From Nitricoxidireducens sp046726235 (GTDB lineage Bacteria > Pseudomonadota > Gammaproteobacteria > Burkholderiales > Rhodocyclaceae), in the NCBI GenBank assembly GCA_046726235.1, contig JBKPAD010000001.1:248001-312000 (forward strand): a stretch of DNA of 64,000 nt, in the 5' to 3' direction. The notes below the pieces were generated by a model. It had not been told where the DNA came from and made no database searches. It saw only the letters and a program-made list of their open reading frames with translations. Made by a program: the position numbers and the translations under genes. Of this stretch, positions 7,608 through 17,345 are shown piece by piece. Numbering within the stretch: the stretch's first letter is position 1; every line of letters begins with the position of its first letter.

Positions 7608-8951
7608 TTACGGGGCGGCTTCGGCCGCCCCGCCCGCCATGTCGAAGAACACGGCGACGTACTCGGAGACGTCGCCGTCGGCATTGCGCACCGCCGAGAT
7701 CGACAGCCACGCCGTGTAAAGGCTGCCGTTCTTGCGGCGGTTCCACACCTGCCCCTGCCAGCGGCCGGCCTGCGCCAGCGACCGCCACATGGCGCTGAAG
7801 AAGGCGGCGTTGTGGCGTCCCGAGGCGAGCAGACGCGGCGTCTTGCCGCGCGCCTCTTCGGCCGTGTAGCCCGTGGTGGCCGTGAAGGCCGCGTTCACCG
7901 CCTTGATGCGGTTGTTGCTGTCGGTGATCATGATGGCGTCGATGGCATTGTCGAACACCGTGCCGACCAGCCGCAGGCGCTCCTCGTCCGCCCGGCGCGC
8001 CGTGATGTCGCCGAAGGACATGACGGCGGCGGCACCCGTGGTTCCCGCCGGCACCGGGGCGACGTTCAGCGACAGCCAGTGGCGCCGGCTGTCGGGCGTG
8101 ACGACCGCCAGGATCTGCTGCTCGACCGCCGGCCCGCCGGCCAGCACGCTGGCGAGCGGATGCACGCTGCAGGGAATCGATTCGTTGGCCTCGGTCAGCC
8201 AGCGCAGGTTGAAATCGCTGAGGCGATGGCCGAGCATCTGCTCCACCGGGTGGCCGAGGATGCGTTCCGCCGCGGCGTTGGCGAGCAGGATCTCGCCGTC
8301 GGCATCGACCAGCAGCACGCCGTCGGCGAGCGTCGTGACGACGGCGCGGAAGCGCTCCTCGCTGCGCTTGCGCGCCTCGTCCGCCTCCTTGAACTCGGTG
8401 ATGTTCTCCTTCACCGCCATGAAGTTGGCGATGCGGCCCTCGGCGTCGAACACCGGCGAGATCGAAGCGCGCTCCCAGTAGAAGGTGCCGTCCTTGCGCC
8501 GGTTGTGGAACTCGCCGCGCCATTCCTTGCCGGCGTTGATCGACTTCCAGAGGTTCTTGTACTCGTCGGGCGAGGTGTGGCCGGACTTGAGCAGGCGCGG
8601 GTTGCGGCCGACGACCTCGGAAACCTGATAACCCGTGGTCTCGACGAACTTGGGATTGGCGTAGACGATGCGGCCCTCGGCGTCGGTGACGATGATCGTC
8701 GCCGGGCTCTGCTCGAGCGCGTGGATCAGCAGGCGCATGCGCTGGCTCGGTTCGGAAACCTTCTCGCGCGAGAGCGCGGCCGCGACCTTGCGCACGCTGC
8801 CCTGGACCTTGGCCTTGGCTTCCGCCGCGCGCGTCCAGTTGCGCAGCGTCGTCGTCGACACGCCGAGCTCGAACGCGACTTCGAGCAGCGGGCGGTTGCC
8901 GACCTTGATGTCGCGGACGGCCTTTTCGCGGACTTCCTTCGTGTAACGCAC
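7608..8951 (-). CDS. Transposase-type HTH fused to three PAS domains
   Basis: A 447-residue protein starting with GTG, with GGAGG 6 bases upstream. Residues 1-50 (RYTKEVREKAVRDIKVG through ELGVSTTTLRNWTR) look like the N-terminal HTH of IS3-type OrfA/transposase-8 proteins. Three PAS domains follow: about 77-190 (IIVTDAEGRIVYANPKFVETTGY), 200-310 and 325-440 (IMITDSNNRIKAVNAAF). The WKS..AGKEWRGEFHNRRKDG pattern marks redox- or ligand-type PAS domains with PAC ends. There is no kinase, GGDEF, EAL or other output domain. A DNA-binding sensor is the natural inference. It is a stand-alone gene with a palindrome in its leader. Confidence 0.75.
   Translation of the reverse strand: MRYTKEVREKAVRDIKVGNRPLLEVAFELGVSTTTLRNWTRAAEAKAKVQGSVRKVAAALSREKVSEPSQRMRLLIHALEQSPATIIVTDAEGRIVYANPKFVETTGYQVSEVVGRNPRLLKSGHTSPDEYKNLWKSINAGKEWRGEFHNRRKDGTFYWERASISPVFDAEGRIANFMAVKENITEFKEADEARKRSEERFRAVVTTLADGVLLVDADGEILLANAAAERILGHPVEQMLGHRLSDFNLRWLTEANESIPCSVHPLASVLAGGPAVEQQILAVVTPDSRRHWLSLNVAPVPAGTTGAAAVMSFGDITARRADEERLRLVGTVFDNAIDAIMITDSNNRIKAVNAAFTATTGYTAEEARGKTPRLLASGRHNAAFFSAMWRSLAQAGRWQGQVWNRRKNGSLYTAWLSISAVRNADGDVSEYVAVFFDMAGGAAEAAP
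7612..7631. terminator. UUCG-loop hairpin at convergent gene ends
   Basis: Arms GGGGCGGC and GCCGCCCC (8 bp, perfect) surround a TTCG loop. It lies just after the cytochrome-like gene and inside the last codons of the convergent PAS gene. No T-run follows, so it may act as an RNA 3'-end stabiliser or a weak terminator. Confidence 0.55.
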
Positions 8952-8973
8952 TCTCGTCCTCCAGGGCGAGAGT
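8950..8973. promoter_or_regulatory. Palindrome over start and ribosome binding site of the HTH-PAS gene
   Basis: Arms ACTCTCG (8950-8956) and CGAGAGT (8967-8973) are perfect and separated by 10 bases that hold the GGAGG sequence. It could be an operator bound by the gene's own HTH product or an mRNA hairpin exposing or hiding the ribosome binding site. Both are inferences. Confidence 0.4.
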
Positions 8974-8991
8974 GTATGACAACAACTCCCG

Positions 8992-10386
8992 CTACTGTCC
9001 GCCGCCGAGCGCCTTGTAGAGCTGCGCCGCGGCGCTCAGCAACGCACGCCGCGTCTGCACCGCGCCCTGCTGCGCGGCAAAGGCCTCGCGCTGGGCGTCG
9101 AGCACTTCGAGGTAGCTCGAAATGCCGGCGTCGTAGCGCGCCTGGGCGAGCTTGAGGCGTTCGGCCTGGGTGCGCGCCGCGGCATCGAGGGCGTCGAATT
9201 GCGTCGCCAGCTGCTCGCGCGCCGCGAGCAGGTCGGCGACCTCGCGGAAGGCCTGCTGGATCGTGCGCTCGTACTTGGCGACGGCGACGTGGCGCCGCGC
9301 CTCGGCGACATCGACGTTGGCGGCCGTGCGGCCCATGTCGAACAGCGGCAGGCTCATCGCCGGCTGAAAGGTCCAGGCGCCGCTGCCGGCGTCGAACAGT
9401 CCGGAGAGGGCGCGGCTCGCCGTGCCGAGCGTGGCGGTCAGGAGAATCTTCGGCAGGAAGGCGGCGCGCGCGGCGCCGATGTTGGCGTGGGCCGCGATCA
9501 GGCGCTGTTCCGCGGCGAGCACGTCGGGGCGCGCCAGCAGCACTTCCGCCGGCAGGCCGGCGGCGAGGTCGTTGACGATGCCCTGTTCGGCGAGGCCGCG
9601 ACCGGCCGGCAACGCAGCCGGCATGCGCCCGACCAGCAGCACCAGCGCGTTCTCGGCGGCTGCCCGCTGGCGCAGCAGGTTGGCGAGTTCGGCGCGCGCC
9701 GATTCGCGGGCGCCGTCGGTCTGCAGCACGTCGAGGTCGGAGGCGAGGCCGACGTCGCGGCGCTTGGTGACGAGCTTGCGTGTCTCTTCGCGGCTGGCCA
9801 GCGTGGACTGCGCGAGCGCCGTGCGCTCTTCCAGTTCGAGCAGCGTCAGATAGGCGTTGGCGACGTCGGCGATCAGCGACAGGCGGAACGACCGCTGCGC
9901 CTCCTCGCTGGCGAGGTAGGCGGCGAGCGCCGACTCGTTCAGGCTGCGCACGCGGCCCCAGAAGTCGAGCTCGAAAGCCGTGACCGAGAGGTTGGCGTCG
10001 TAGCGCTGGCTGTTCAGCACGCGGCCCGTGGCGGAAATGTCGGCCGGCGTCTTCGAGGCGTTGCGGCTGATGCCGGCGTTGACGGTCGGGAAGCGGTCAG
10101 CGCGGGCGATGCCGTACTGGGCGCGCGCCTCCTCGACGCGGGCGACGGCGATCGCCATGTCGCGGTTGTGCTCGAGCGCGGCGGCGATCAGCGCCTGCAG
10201 GCGCGCGTCCGGGAAGAAGCTGCGCCAGTCGGTGGCGGCGGCCACGCGTGTCCCGGGCGCGCCGGCCGGCTGCGTCGACGCCGGCCAGGCGGCGGCGACC
10301 GGCGGCTCGTCGCGCCGGTAGTCGGGGATCAGCGAGCAGCCGGCGCCGAACAGCGCGGCGACGGCGATGGGTAGCAGCTTATTCAT
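8992..10386 (-). CDS. RND efflux outer-membrane factor, NodT/OprM family lipoprotein
   Basis: A 464-residue TolC-like channel with a lipoprotein signal (MNKLLPIAVAALFGAGC, lipobox Cys17) and the two-repeat outer-membrane-factor architecture (NAYLTLLELEERTALAQ, later YLEVLDAQREAFAAQ). ATG 10386 is preferred to 10392 because GAGGAG is then 7 bases upstream. The start lies inside the end of the permease gene, so the two are coupled. It completes the tripartite pump with the two upstream genes. It is the last gene of the operon. Confidence 0.9.
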   Translation of the reverse strand: MNKLLPIAVAALFGAGCSLIPDYRRDEPPVAAAWPASTQPAGAPGTRVAAATDWRSFFPDARLQALIAAALEHNRDMAIAVARVEEARAQYGIARADRFPTVNAGISRNASKTPADISATGRVLNSQRYDANLSVTAFELDFWGRVRSLNESALAAYLASEEAQRSFRLSLIADVANAYLTLLELEERTALAQSTLASREETRKLVTKRRDVGLASDLDVLQTDGARESARAELANLLRQRAAAENALVLLVGRMPAALPAGRGLAEQGIVNDLAAGLPAEVLLARPDVLAAEQRLIAAHANIGAARAAFLPKILLTATLGTASRALSGLFDAGSGAWTFQPAMSLPLFDMGRTAANVDVAEARRHVAVAKYERTIQQAFREVADLLAAREQLATQFDALDAAARTQAERLKLAQARYDAGISSYLEVLDAQREAFAAQQGAVQTRRALLSAAAQLYKALGGGQ

Positions 10387-13300
10387 GCGCATGCTCCTCG
10401 CGCGGCTTCTCGGGGAAGATGCGCCGCACGACGACGAAGAAGACCGGAACGAGGAATACCGCGAGCACCGTGGCGCCGATCATGCCGCCCATGACGCCGG
10501 TGCCGATGGCGTGCCGGCTCTGGGCGCCGGCGCCGGTCGAGATCGCCAGCGGCAGCACGCCGAGGATGAAGGCCAGCGAGGTCATCAGGATCGGGCGGAA
10601 ACGCAGGCGGCAGGCTTCGAGCGTGGCGTCGATCAGGTCCATGCCTTCGGCGTGCAGCTTGCGCGCGAACTCGATGATCAGGATCGCGTTCTTGGAGGAC
10701 AGGCCGATGGTGGCGATCAGGCCGACCTTGAAGAAGACGTCGTTCGGCAGGCCGCGCAGCGTGACGGCCAGCACGGCGCCGAGGATGCCCAGCGGCACGA
10801 CGAGAATCACCGCGAACGGGATCGACCAGCTTTCATACAGCGCGGCGAGCGCGAGGAAGACCACGACCAGCGACAGCGCGTAAAGGAACGGCGCCTGGGC
10901 GCCTGACAGGCGCTCCTCGTAGGAAGTGCCCGACCAATCGAAGCCGAAGCCCGGCGGCAGTTGCGCCGCGATTTCCTCCATTGCCGCCATGGCGTCGCCG
11001 GTGCTGCGGCCGGGTGCCGGCGAACCCGAGAGCTTCATCGACGGGTTGCCGTTGTAGCGGTCGAGCTTCGGCAGGCCGACCACCCAGCGCGTGTTCACGA
11101 CTTCCGACAGCGGCACCATTTCGCCGCGCGTGTTGCGCACGGACAGCCGCAGGATGGTCTCGGGGCTGGCGCGCAGGCTCGAATCGGCCTGCATCTGCAC
11201 GCGCAGGATGCGGCCCTGGCGCACGAAGTCGTTGACGTAGGCGACGCCGAGCACCGACTGCAGGGTCTCGTTGAGGTTGGCGAGGTCGATCGACAGCGCG
11301 CGCGCCTTGGCGCGGTCGATGTCGAGCATCAGTTGCGGCGCCGGCTCCTGGCCTTCGGGACGCACGCCCATCAGCGCCGGATGCTTGGAAGCGAGGCCGA
11401 GCGCCATGTTGCGGGCGTCCATCAGCTTTTCGCGGCCGAGGCCTGAGCGGTCCTGCAGGCGGAAGTCGAAGCCGCCGACGGCGCCGAGCTCGGGAATCGG
11501 CGGCACGTTGACGGCGAAGATCATCGCCTGCTTGATCTGCGAGAGCGTCATGTTGGCGCGCATGACGATGCCGCCGATGCCGCTCTCCTTGGCCTTGCGT
11601 TCGTCCCAGTCCTTGAGGCGTACGAAGGTCAGCGCCGCGTTCTGGCCGCGGCCGAAGAACGAGAAGCCGACGACGCCGATGACGTGCTGCACCTGCGGCT
11701 GCTTGAGGTAGTAGTCCTCGACCTGCTTGACGACTTCGAGCGTGCGCTCCTGCGTCGCGCCGGCCGGCAGCTGGATCATGCTGATGAAGTAGCCCTGGTC
11801 CTCTTCCGGCAGGAAGCTGCCGGGCAGGCGCGAGAACAGGAAGCCGGCGCCGACGATGATCGCCAGGTAAACGATCAGCCAGCGCTTGGGGCGGCTGATG
11901 ACTTTGGCGACGCCGTTGCGGTAGCCGAGCGTGGTGCGCGAAAAGCTGCGGTTGAACCAGCCGAAGAAGCCGGTGGTCGGCATCGTGGCTTCGCCGGGCT
12001 TGTGCTTGAGGATGGTCGCGCACATCGCCGGCGTCAGCGTCAGCGCCATCAGCGCCGAGAACAGCATGGTCAGTACCAGCGTGATCGAGAACTGGCGGTA
12101 GATGGCGCCGACCGAGCCGCCGAAGAAGGCCATCGGCACGAACACCGCGCACAGCACCAGCGTGATGCCGATGACCGCGGCGAAGATCTGGCCCATCGCC
12201 TTGCGCGTCGCCTCGCGCGGCGGCAGGTCTTCCTCGGTCATGATGCGCTCGACGTTCTCGACCACGACGATGGCGTCGTCCACGACGATGCCGATCGCCA
12301 GCACCATGGCGAACAGCGTCAGCACGTTGATCGAATAGCCGAAGACGTAGAGGCCGGTGAGCGCGCCCATCAGCGCCACCGGCACGACGACGGCCGGAAT
12401 CAGCGTGGCGCGGAAGTTCTCGAGGAACAGGTACATCACGAGGAAGACCAGTAGCATGGCCTCGGCCAGCGTGATCACGACTTCCGAAATCGAGATGTCG
12501 ACGAAGCGCGAGGTGTCGTAAGGCACTTCCCAGGCAATGCCCTTGGGGAAGTACTTCGACAGCTCGCCCATGCGCGCCTTGACCGCCTTGGCGACTTCGA
12601 GCGCGTTGCCGTCGGGCGCGACGCGCACGGCGATGGCGGCGGTGGGCTGGCCGTCCATGCGCGCGAAGATGTTGTAGTTCTCGGCGCCGAGCTCGACGCG
12701 GGCGACATCCTTGAGGCGCACCGTCGAGCCGTCGGGCGCGGCACGCACGATGACTTCGCCGAACTCCTCCGGCGTGACGAGGCGCCCGCGCGTGACGATC
12801 ACGGCGTTGAACTGCTGTCCCTTCGCTGCCGGCGCCTGGCCGACTTCGCCGGTGGCGAGTTGGACGTTCTGCGAGCGCACGGCGGCCATGACGTCGCCCG
12901 GCGCGAGGTTGAACGCCTGCAGGCGATCGGGCCGCAGCCAGATCCGCATCGAGTACTCGGTGCCGAACATGATCGCCTCGCCGACGCCTTTGACGCGGCG
13001 CACCTGGTCGAGCACGCTGGCGGCTGCGTAGCTGCCGAGCGCGATGTTGTCGAGGCTCTTGTCCGGCGAGTACAGCGTGATGAACATCAGGTAGTTGCGC
13101 TGCGGCTTGGTCACCGGCACGCCGAGGCGGCGCACGTCCTCGGGCAGGCGCGCCTCGATGCGCTTGTAGCGGTTCTGCGCCTCGACGGAGGCGGTGTCGA
13201 CGTTGGTGCCGGGCTCGAAGGTCAGGGTCAGCGTGCCGGTGCCGAGTTCGGAAGCCGCTTCCATGTAGAGCAGCCGCTCGATGCCGTTCATCTCCTGCTC

Positions 13301-13498
13301 GATCAGCGCGGTGACCGTGTCTTCGATCACCTGCGCCGAGGCGCCGGGGTAGGTGATGTTGAAGGCGATCGACGGCGGCGCGACCGTCGGGTATTGCGAC
13401 ACCGGCAGCTTCTTGAGCGCGAGGCTGCCGCCGAGCAGGATCAGGATGGCGATCACCCAGGCGAACACCGGGCGGTCGATGAAGAATTTGGCGAGCAC
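10379..13498 (-). CDS. RND multidrug efflux permease, HAE1/AcrB family
   Basis: A 1039-residue inner-membrane proton/drug antiporter. It begins MLAKFFIDRPVFAWVIAI (GTG codon), has the typical 12-TM layout with two large periplasmic loops, and carries the TM4 proton-relay pair in GIVVDDAIVVVENVE. Full length matches AcrB/MexB. The family exports hydrophobic and amphiphilic compounds; the substrate here cannot be told. AGGGG lies 7 bases before the start. It is 9 bases downstream of the membrane-fusion gene and overlaps the NodT gene. Confidence 0.95.
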   Translation of the reverse strand: MLAKFFIDRPVFAWVIAILILLGGSLALKKLPVSQYPTVAPPSIAFNITYPGASAQVIEDTVTALIEQEMNGIERLLYMEAASELGTGTLTLTFEPGTNVDTASVEAQNRYKRIEARLPEDVRRLGVPVTKPQRNYLMFITLYSPDKSLDNIALGSYAAASVLDQVRRVKGVGEAIMFGTEYSMRIWLRPDRLQAFNLAPGDVMAAVRSQNVQLATGEVGQAPAAKGQQFNAVIVTRGRLVTPEEFGEVIVRAAPDGSTVRLKDVARVELGAENYNIFARMDGQPTAAIAVRVAPDGNALEVAKAVKARMGELSKYFPKGIAWEVPYDTSRFVDISISEVVITLAEAMLLVFLVMYLFLENFRATLIPAVVVPVALMGALTGLYVFGYSINVLTLFAMVLAIGIVVDDAIVVVENVERIMTEEDLPPREATRKAMGQIFAAVIGITLVLCAVFVPMAFFGGSVGAIYRQFSITLVLTMLFSALMALTLTPAMCATILKHKPGEATMPTTGFFGWFNRSFSRTTLGYRNGVAKVISRPKRWLIVYLAIIVGAGFLFSRLPGSFLPEEDQGYFISMIQLPAGATQERTLEVVKQVEDYYLKQPQVQHVIGVVGFSFFGRGQNAALTFVRLKDWDERKAKESGIGGIVMRANMTLSQIKQAMIFAVNVPPIPELGAVGGFDFRLQDRSGLGREKLMDARNMALGLASKHPALMGVRPEGQEPAPQLMLDIDRAKARALSIDLANLNETLQSVLGVAYVNDFVRQGRILRVQMQADSSLRASPETILRLSVRNTRGEMVPLSEVVNTRWVVGLPKLDRYNGNPSMKLSGSPAPGRSTGDAMAAMEEIAAQLPPGFGFDWSGTSYEERLSGAQAPFLYALSLVVVFLALAALYESWSIPFAVILVVPLGILGAVLAVTLRGLPNDVFFKVGLIATIGLSSKNAILIIEFARKLHAEGMDLIDATLEACRLRFRPILMTSLAFILGVLPLAISTGAGAQSRHAIGTGVMGGMIGATVLAVFLVPVFFVVVRRIFPEKPREEHAHE

Positions 13499-13507
13499 GG
13501 TGAGCCC

Positions 13508-14671
13508 CTACTTCTTCTCGGCGGCCGGCGGCTGCGCGGACGGTGCGGCAGGAGGAGCAGCCGGCGCGGCAGCGACCGGCGCGTTCGGGTTCCACGGCAC
13601 CGGCATCACCGGCGTGCCCGGACGCGCCTTTTGCAGGCCATTGACGATCACCGTGTCGCCGGCCTTGACGCCCTCGGCGATGACCCAGTCGGCGCCCGAC
13701 ATGCCGCCGGTTTTCACCGGACGCGGTGCCGCCTTGCCTTCGGCGTCGATGGTCATCACGAACTGTCCCTGCGGACCGGCCTGCACCGCGCGCTGCGGCA
13801 GCTTGACGACGTTGTCGGCCTGCGACTCGGGGAAGCGCACGCGCACGAAGGTGCCGGGCAGAAGTTCGCGCTTCGGGTTGGCGAACTCGGCGCGCAGCGA
13901 CACCGAGCCAGTGTTCGGATCGACGGCGAGGTCCGAGAACAGGAGTTTTCCGGGCTGCGGGTACACGCTGCCGTCCTCGAGGACCAGTTCGACCTTCGCC
14001 TCCGTGGCGCGCTTGAGGCGGCCGGACTTCATCGCCTGTTGCAGGCGCAGGACGTCGGCGTTGGACTGGGTGAAGTTGGCGTAGATCGGATCGAGTTGCT
14101 CGATCGTCGCCAGGTGTGTCGCCTCGCCCTTGCCGACGAGCGCGCCTTCGGTGACCAGCGCGCGGCCGATGCGGCCGGAGATCGGCGCCGTGACGTTGGC
14201 GTTCTCTAGGTCGAGTGCGGCCTTGGCGAGCGCCGCCTCGGCTTGCTTGAGTTTGGCTTCGGCGAGCTCGAATTCCTGCTTGCTGACGGCCTTCATTTCG
14301 AGCAGCGGCCGGTAGCGCTCGACGGTCTGGCGCGCGACGGCGACGTCCGCCGCCGCGGAGTCTGCGGCGGCGCGATAGGTGCGCGCATCGAGCTTGAACA
14401 AGGGCGCGCCGGCCGGCACGTCGCTGCCCTCGGCGAACAGGCGCTTCTCGACGATGCCTTCGACGCGAGCCCTTACTTGCGCCGTGCGCACGGCCTGCAA
14501 GCGGCCGGGAAGTTCCTGCGTAAGGATCGCCGTGGACGGGGCAACGGTCACCACGTCGACCTCGGGGGGCGGCATTCCCGCGCCCGGGGCGCCACCGGGG
14601 GCGCCGGGTTTCTGCTCGCCGCCGCAGGCGGCGACGGCAATGGTCAGGAGAAGAATCAGCTTGCGGTTCAT
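13508..14671 (-). CDS. RND efflux membrane fusion protein, AcrA/MexA family
   Basis: A 387-residue periplasmic adaptor with a lipoprotein signal (MNRKLILLLTIAVAACGG, lipid Cys16). It has barrel-sandwich and alpha-hairpin segments (ELPGRLQAVRTAQVRARVEG, LKQAEAALAKAALDLEN) and a Pro/Ala-rich C-terminal tail. ATG 14671 is chosen because the lipoprotein signal starts there, with AAAGGA upstream. The start overlaps the tetR stop, so regulator and pump are translated from one mRNA. It links the permease to the NodT channel. Confidence 0.93.
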   Translation of the reverse strand: MNRKLILLLTIAVAACGGEQKPGAPGGAPGAGMPPPEVDVVTVAPSTAILTQELPGRLQAVRTAQVRARVEGIVEKRLFAEGSDVPAGAPLFKLDARTYRAAADSAAADVAVARQTVERYRPLLEMKAVSKQEFELAEAKLKQAEAALAKAALDLENANVTAPISGRIGRALVTEGALVGKGEATHLATIEQLDPIYANFTQSNADVLRLQQAMKSGRLKRATEAKVELVLEDGSVYPQPGKLLFSDLAVDPNTGSVSLRAEFANPKRELLPGTFVRVRFPESQADNVVKLPQRAVQAGPQGQFVMTIDAEGKAAPRPVKTGGMSGADWVIAEGVKAGDTVIVNGLQKARPGTPVMPVPWNPNAPVAAAPAAPPAAPSAQPPAAEKK

Positions 14672-15270
14672 GTAGCGGTCCTTTCCGGGGCGTAGGCCCG
14701 CAGAAAACAATCGACGGTCTTGGCGATGCGCTCGGCCTCCTCGGCCGGCGTGAACGGAACGGGGTCAAGCAGGCGGCGCGTGCGCTCGAAGCCGCCGAGC
14801 AGGCTCAGCAGCATCTCGGCGGCGAACAGCGGATCGTCCCGGCGCAGCAGCCCGCGGTCCATGGCACGGGTGAAGAAGCCGGCGAGCAGGCGCGACATGG
14901 TCTGCGGCCCGCCCTCGAAGAAGGCCTTGCCGAGCGCCGGGAAACGTGGCCGCTCGGCAACCAACGTGCGGTAGAACGCCAGCCCGGTTTCGCCGAGCAC
15001 GCGCTGGTGAAACAAGGTCGAGAAGCGGAGCAGGCACTCACGGACGTCCACCGCGTCGGGGTCGAGCGTCAGCGTGATCGACTCGGTGCCGAGCTGGGTG
15101 ATGGCGGCGAAGAGTTCGTCCTTCGAGGCGAAATGGTTGTAAAGCGTCTGCTTCGCCACGCCGGCTCGTGCCGCAATGCGCTCGCAACTGGCCCGGTAGC
15201 CCTCTTCGCAGAAGGCTTCGACGGCCGCCTGGATCAGGCGCGTGCGGATGTCGGTGGAGTCTGCGGTCAC
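14668..15270 (-). CDS. TetR-family repressor of the RND efflux operon
   Basis: A 200-residue one-component regulator. The N-terminal HTH (CERIAARAGVAKQTLYNHFA at about residues 30-50) is typical TetR/AcrR, and the C-terminal two-thirds form the helical ligand domain. The start is GTG at 15270; no in-frame ATG fits. As first gene of the tetR-MFP-permease-NodT operon with an upstream palindrome, it very likely represses its own operon and is released by pump substrates. Placing the repressor first and coupled (ATGA overlap) gives direct autoregulation. Confidence 0.9.
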   Translation of the reverse strand: MTADSTDIRTRLIQAAVEAFCEEGYRASCERIAARAGVAKQTLYNHFASKDELFAAITQLGTESITLTLDPDAVDVRECLLRFSTLFHQRVLGETGLAFYRTLVAERPRFPALGKAFFEGGPQTMSRLLAGFFTRAMDRGLLRRDDPLFAAEMLLSLLGGFERTRRLLDPVPFTPAEEAERIAKTVDCFLRAYAPERTAT

Positions 15271-15293
15271 TCAATAACCTTATGACAAAAATG

Positions 15294-15310
15294 GACTAGA
15301 CCGTCTAGTC
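15294..15310. promoter_or_regulatory. Putative TetR operator
   Basis: GACTAGA-CCG-TCTAGTC is a perfect 7-bp-arm palindrome 24 bases before the tetR start codon. The position and form fit a TetR-family operator controlling the efflux operon. Confidence 0.7.
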
Positions 15311-15324
15311 TATCAGCGGAGGTG

Positions 15325-15346
15325 AAAAAAGGCAGCCGGAGCTGCC
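15325..15346 (-). terminator. Rho-independent terminator of the atp operon
   Basis: Read on the minus strand, GGCAGC-TCCG-GCTGCC is followed by a run of six T (15325-15330). It lies 22 bases after the atpC stop and separates the atp operon from the tetR operon. Confidence 0.85.
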
Positions 15347-15368
15347 TCTTTCCAGCGAGGCCGAAGCC

Positions 15369-15794
15369 TCAGTGCGACTTCTTGCGCAGGCGCTGGATGG
15401 CGGCGAGTTGCGCGACGGCTTCGGCCAGTTCGGCCTGGGCACGTGCGTAGTCGAGTTCGGAGCTGCGATTGACCAACGCTTCTTCGGACTTCTTCTTCGC
15501 TTCCATCGCCTTGGCCTCGTCGAGGTCGTGGCCGCGGATCGCCGTGTCGGCGAGCACGGTCACGAGGCCCGGCTGCACCTCGAGGATGCCGCCGGCAACG
15601 AAGATCAGCTCCTCGCGTTCCTGGCCTTGCAGCTTGATGCGCACGGCGCCCGGCTTGATGCGGGTCATCAGCGGCATGTGGCCAGGGTAGATGCCCAACT
15701 CGCCGACTTCGCCCGGCAGGACGACGAATTCGGCCAGCCCGGAGAAGATCTGCTCCTCCGCGGAGACGACGTCGACATGAACAGAGAGTGCCAT
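15369..15794 (-). CDS. atpC: ATP synthase epsilon subunit
   Basis: A 141-residue F1 epsilon subunit with an N-terminal beta sandwich (MALSVHVDVVSAEEQIFSG, LGIYPGHMPLMTRIKPG) and a C-terminal helical pair. It couples rotation and inhibits ATP hydrolysis in the F1 stalk. ATG 15794 with AAGGAA upstream is preferred to an in-frame ATG 15 bases earlier. It is the last gene of atpIBEFHAGDC and is followed by a strong terminator. Confidence 0.97.
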   Translation of the reverse strand: MALSVHVDVVSAEEQIFSGLAEFVVLPGEVGELGIYPGHMPLMTRIKPGAVRIKLQGQEREELIFVAGGILEVQPGLVTVLADTAIRGHDLDEAKAMEAKKKSEEALVNRSSELDYARAQAELAEAVAQLAAIQRLRKKSH

Positions 15795-15836
15795 CAGTAT
15801 TCCTTTCAAACCCCGAGCGTAGCGAGCTTGCTTGGA

Positions 15837-15870
15837 CCCCCGCCCCGGGGCGGGGGCCGGGGGTGGGGGG
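15837..15870. repeat. GC palindrome with G-quadruplex-like runs between atpD and atpC
   Basis: Bases 15837-15856 form a perfect self-complementary 20-mer of C and G only (10-bp arms). Overlapping it, the plus strand has four G-runs (4, 5, 5 and 6 G at 15847-15870) separated by 1, 2 and 1 bases, which fits a G-quadruplex motif. The 102-bp atpD-atpC gap is otherwise unremarkable. Its function is unknown; it could tune atpC expression. Confidence 0.5.
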
Positions 15871-15896
15871 CTTTCCTTGCGTCGAGACGCTTTAGT

Positions 15897-17318
<1,422 letters not shown>

Positions 17319-17345
17319 GGTCATTTTCCTTAATACGTAATTCGA

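Noticed and set aside
10833..14768. Arginine-rich alternative minus frame across the efflux genes
   Set aside because: Out-of-frame shadow; the fusion-protein and permease frames carry the known motifs.
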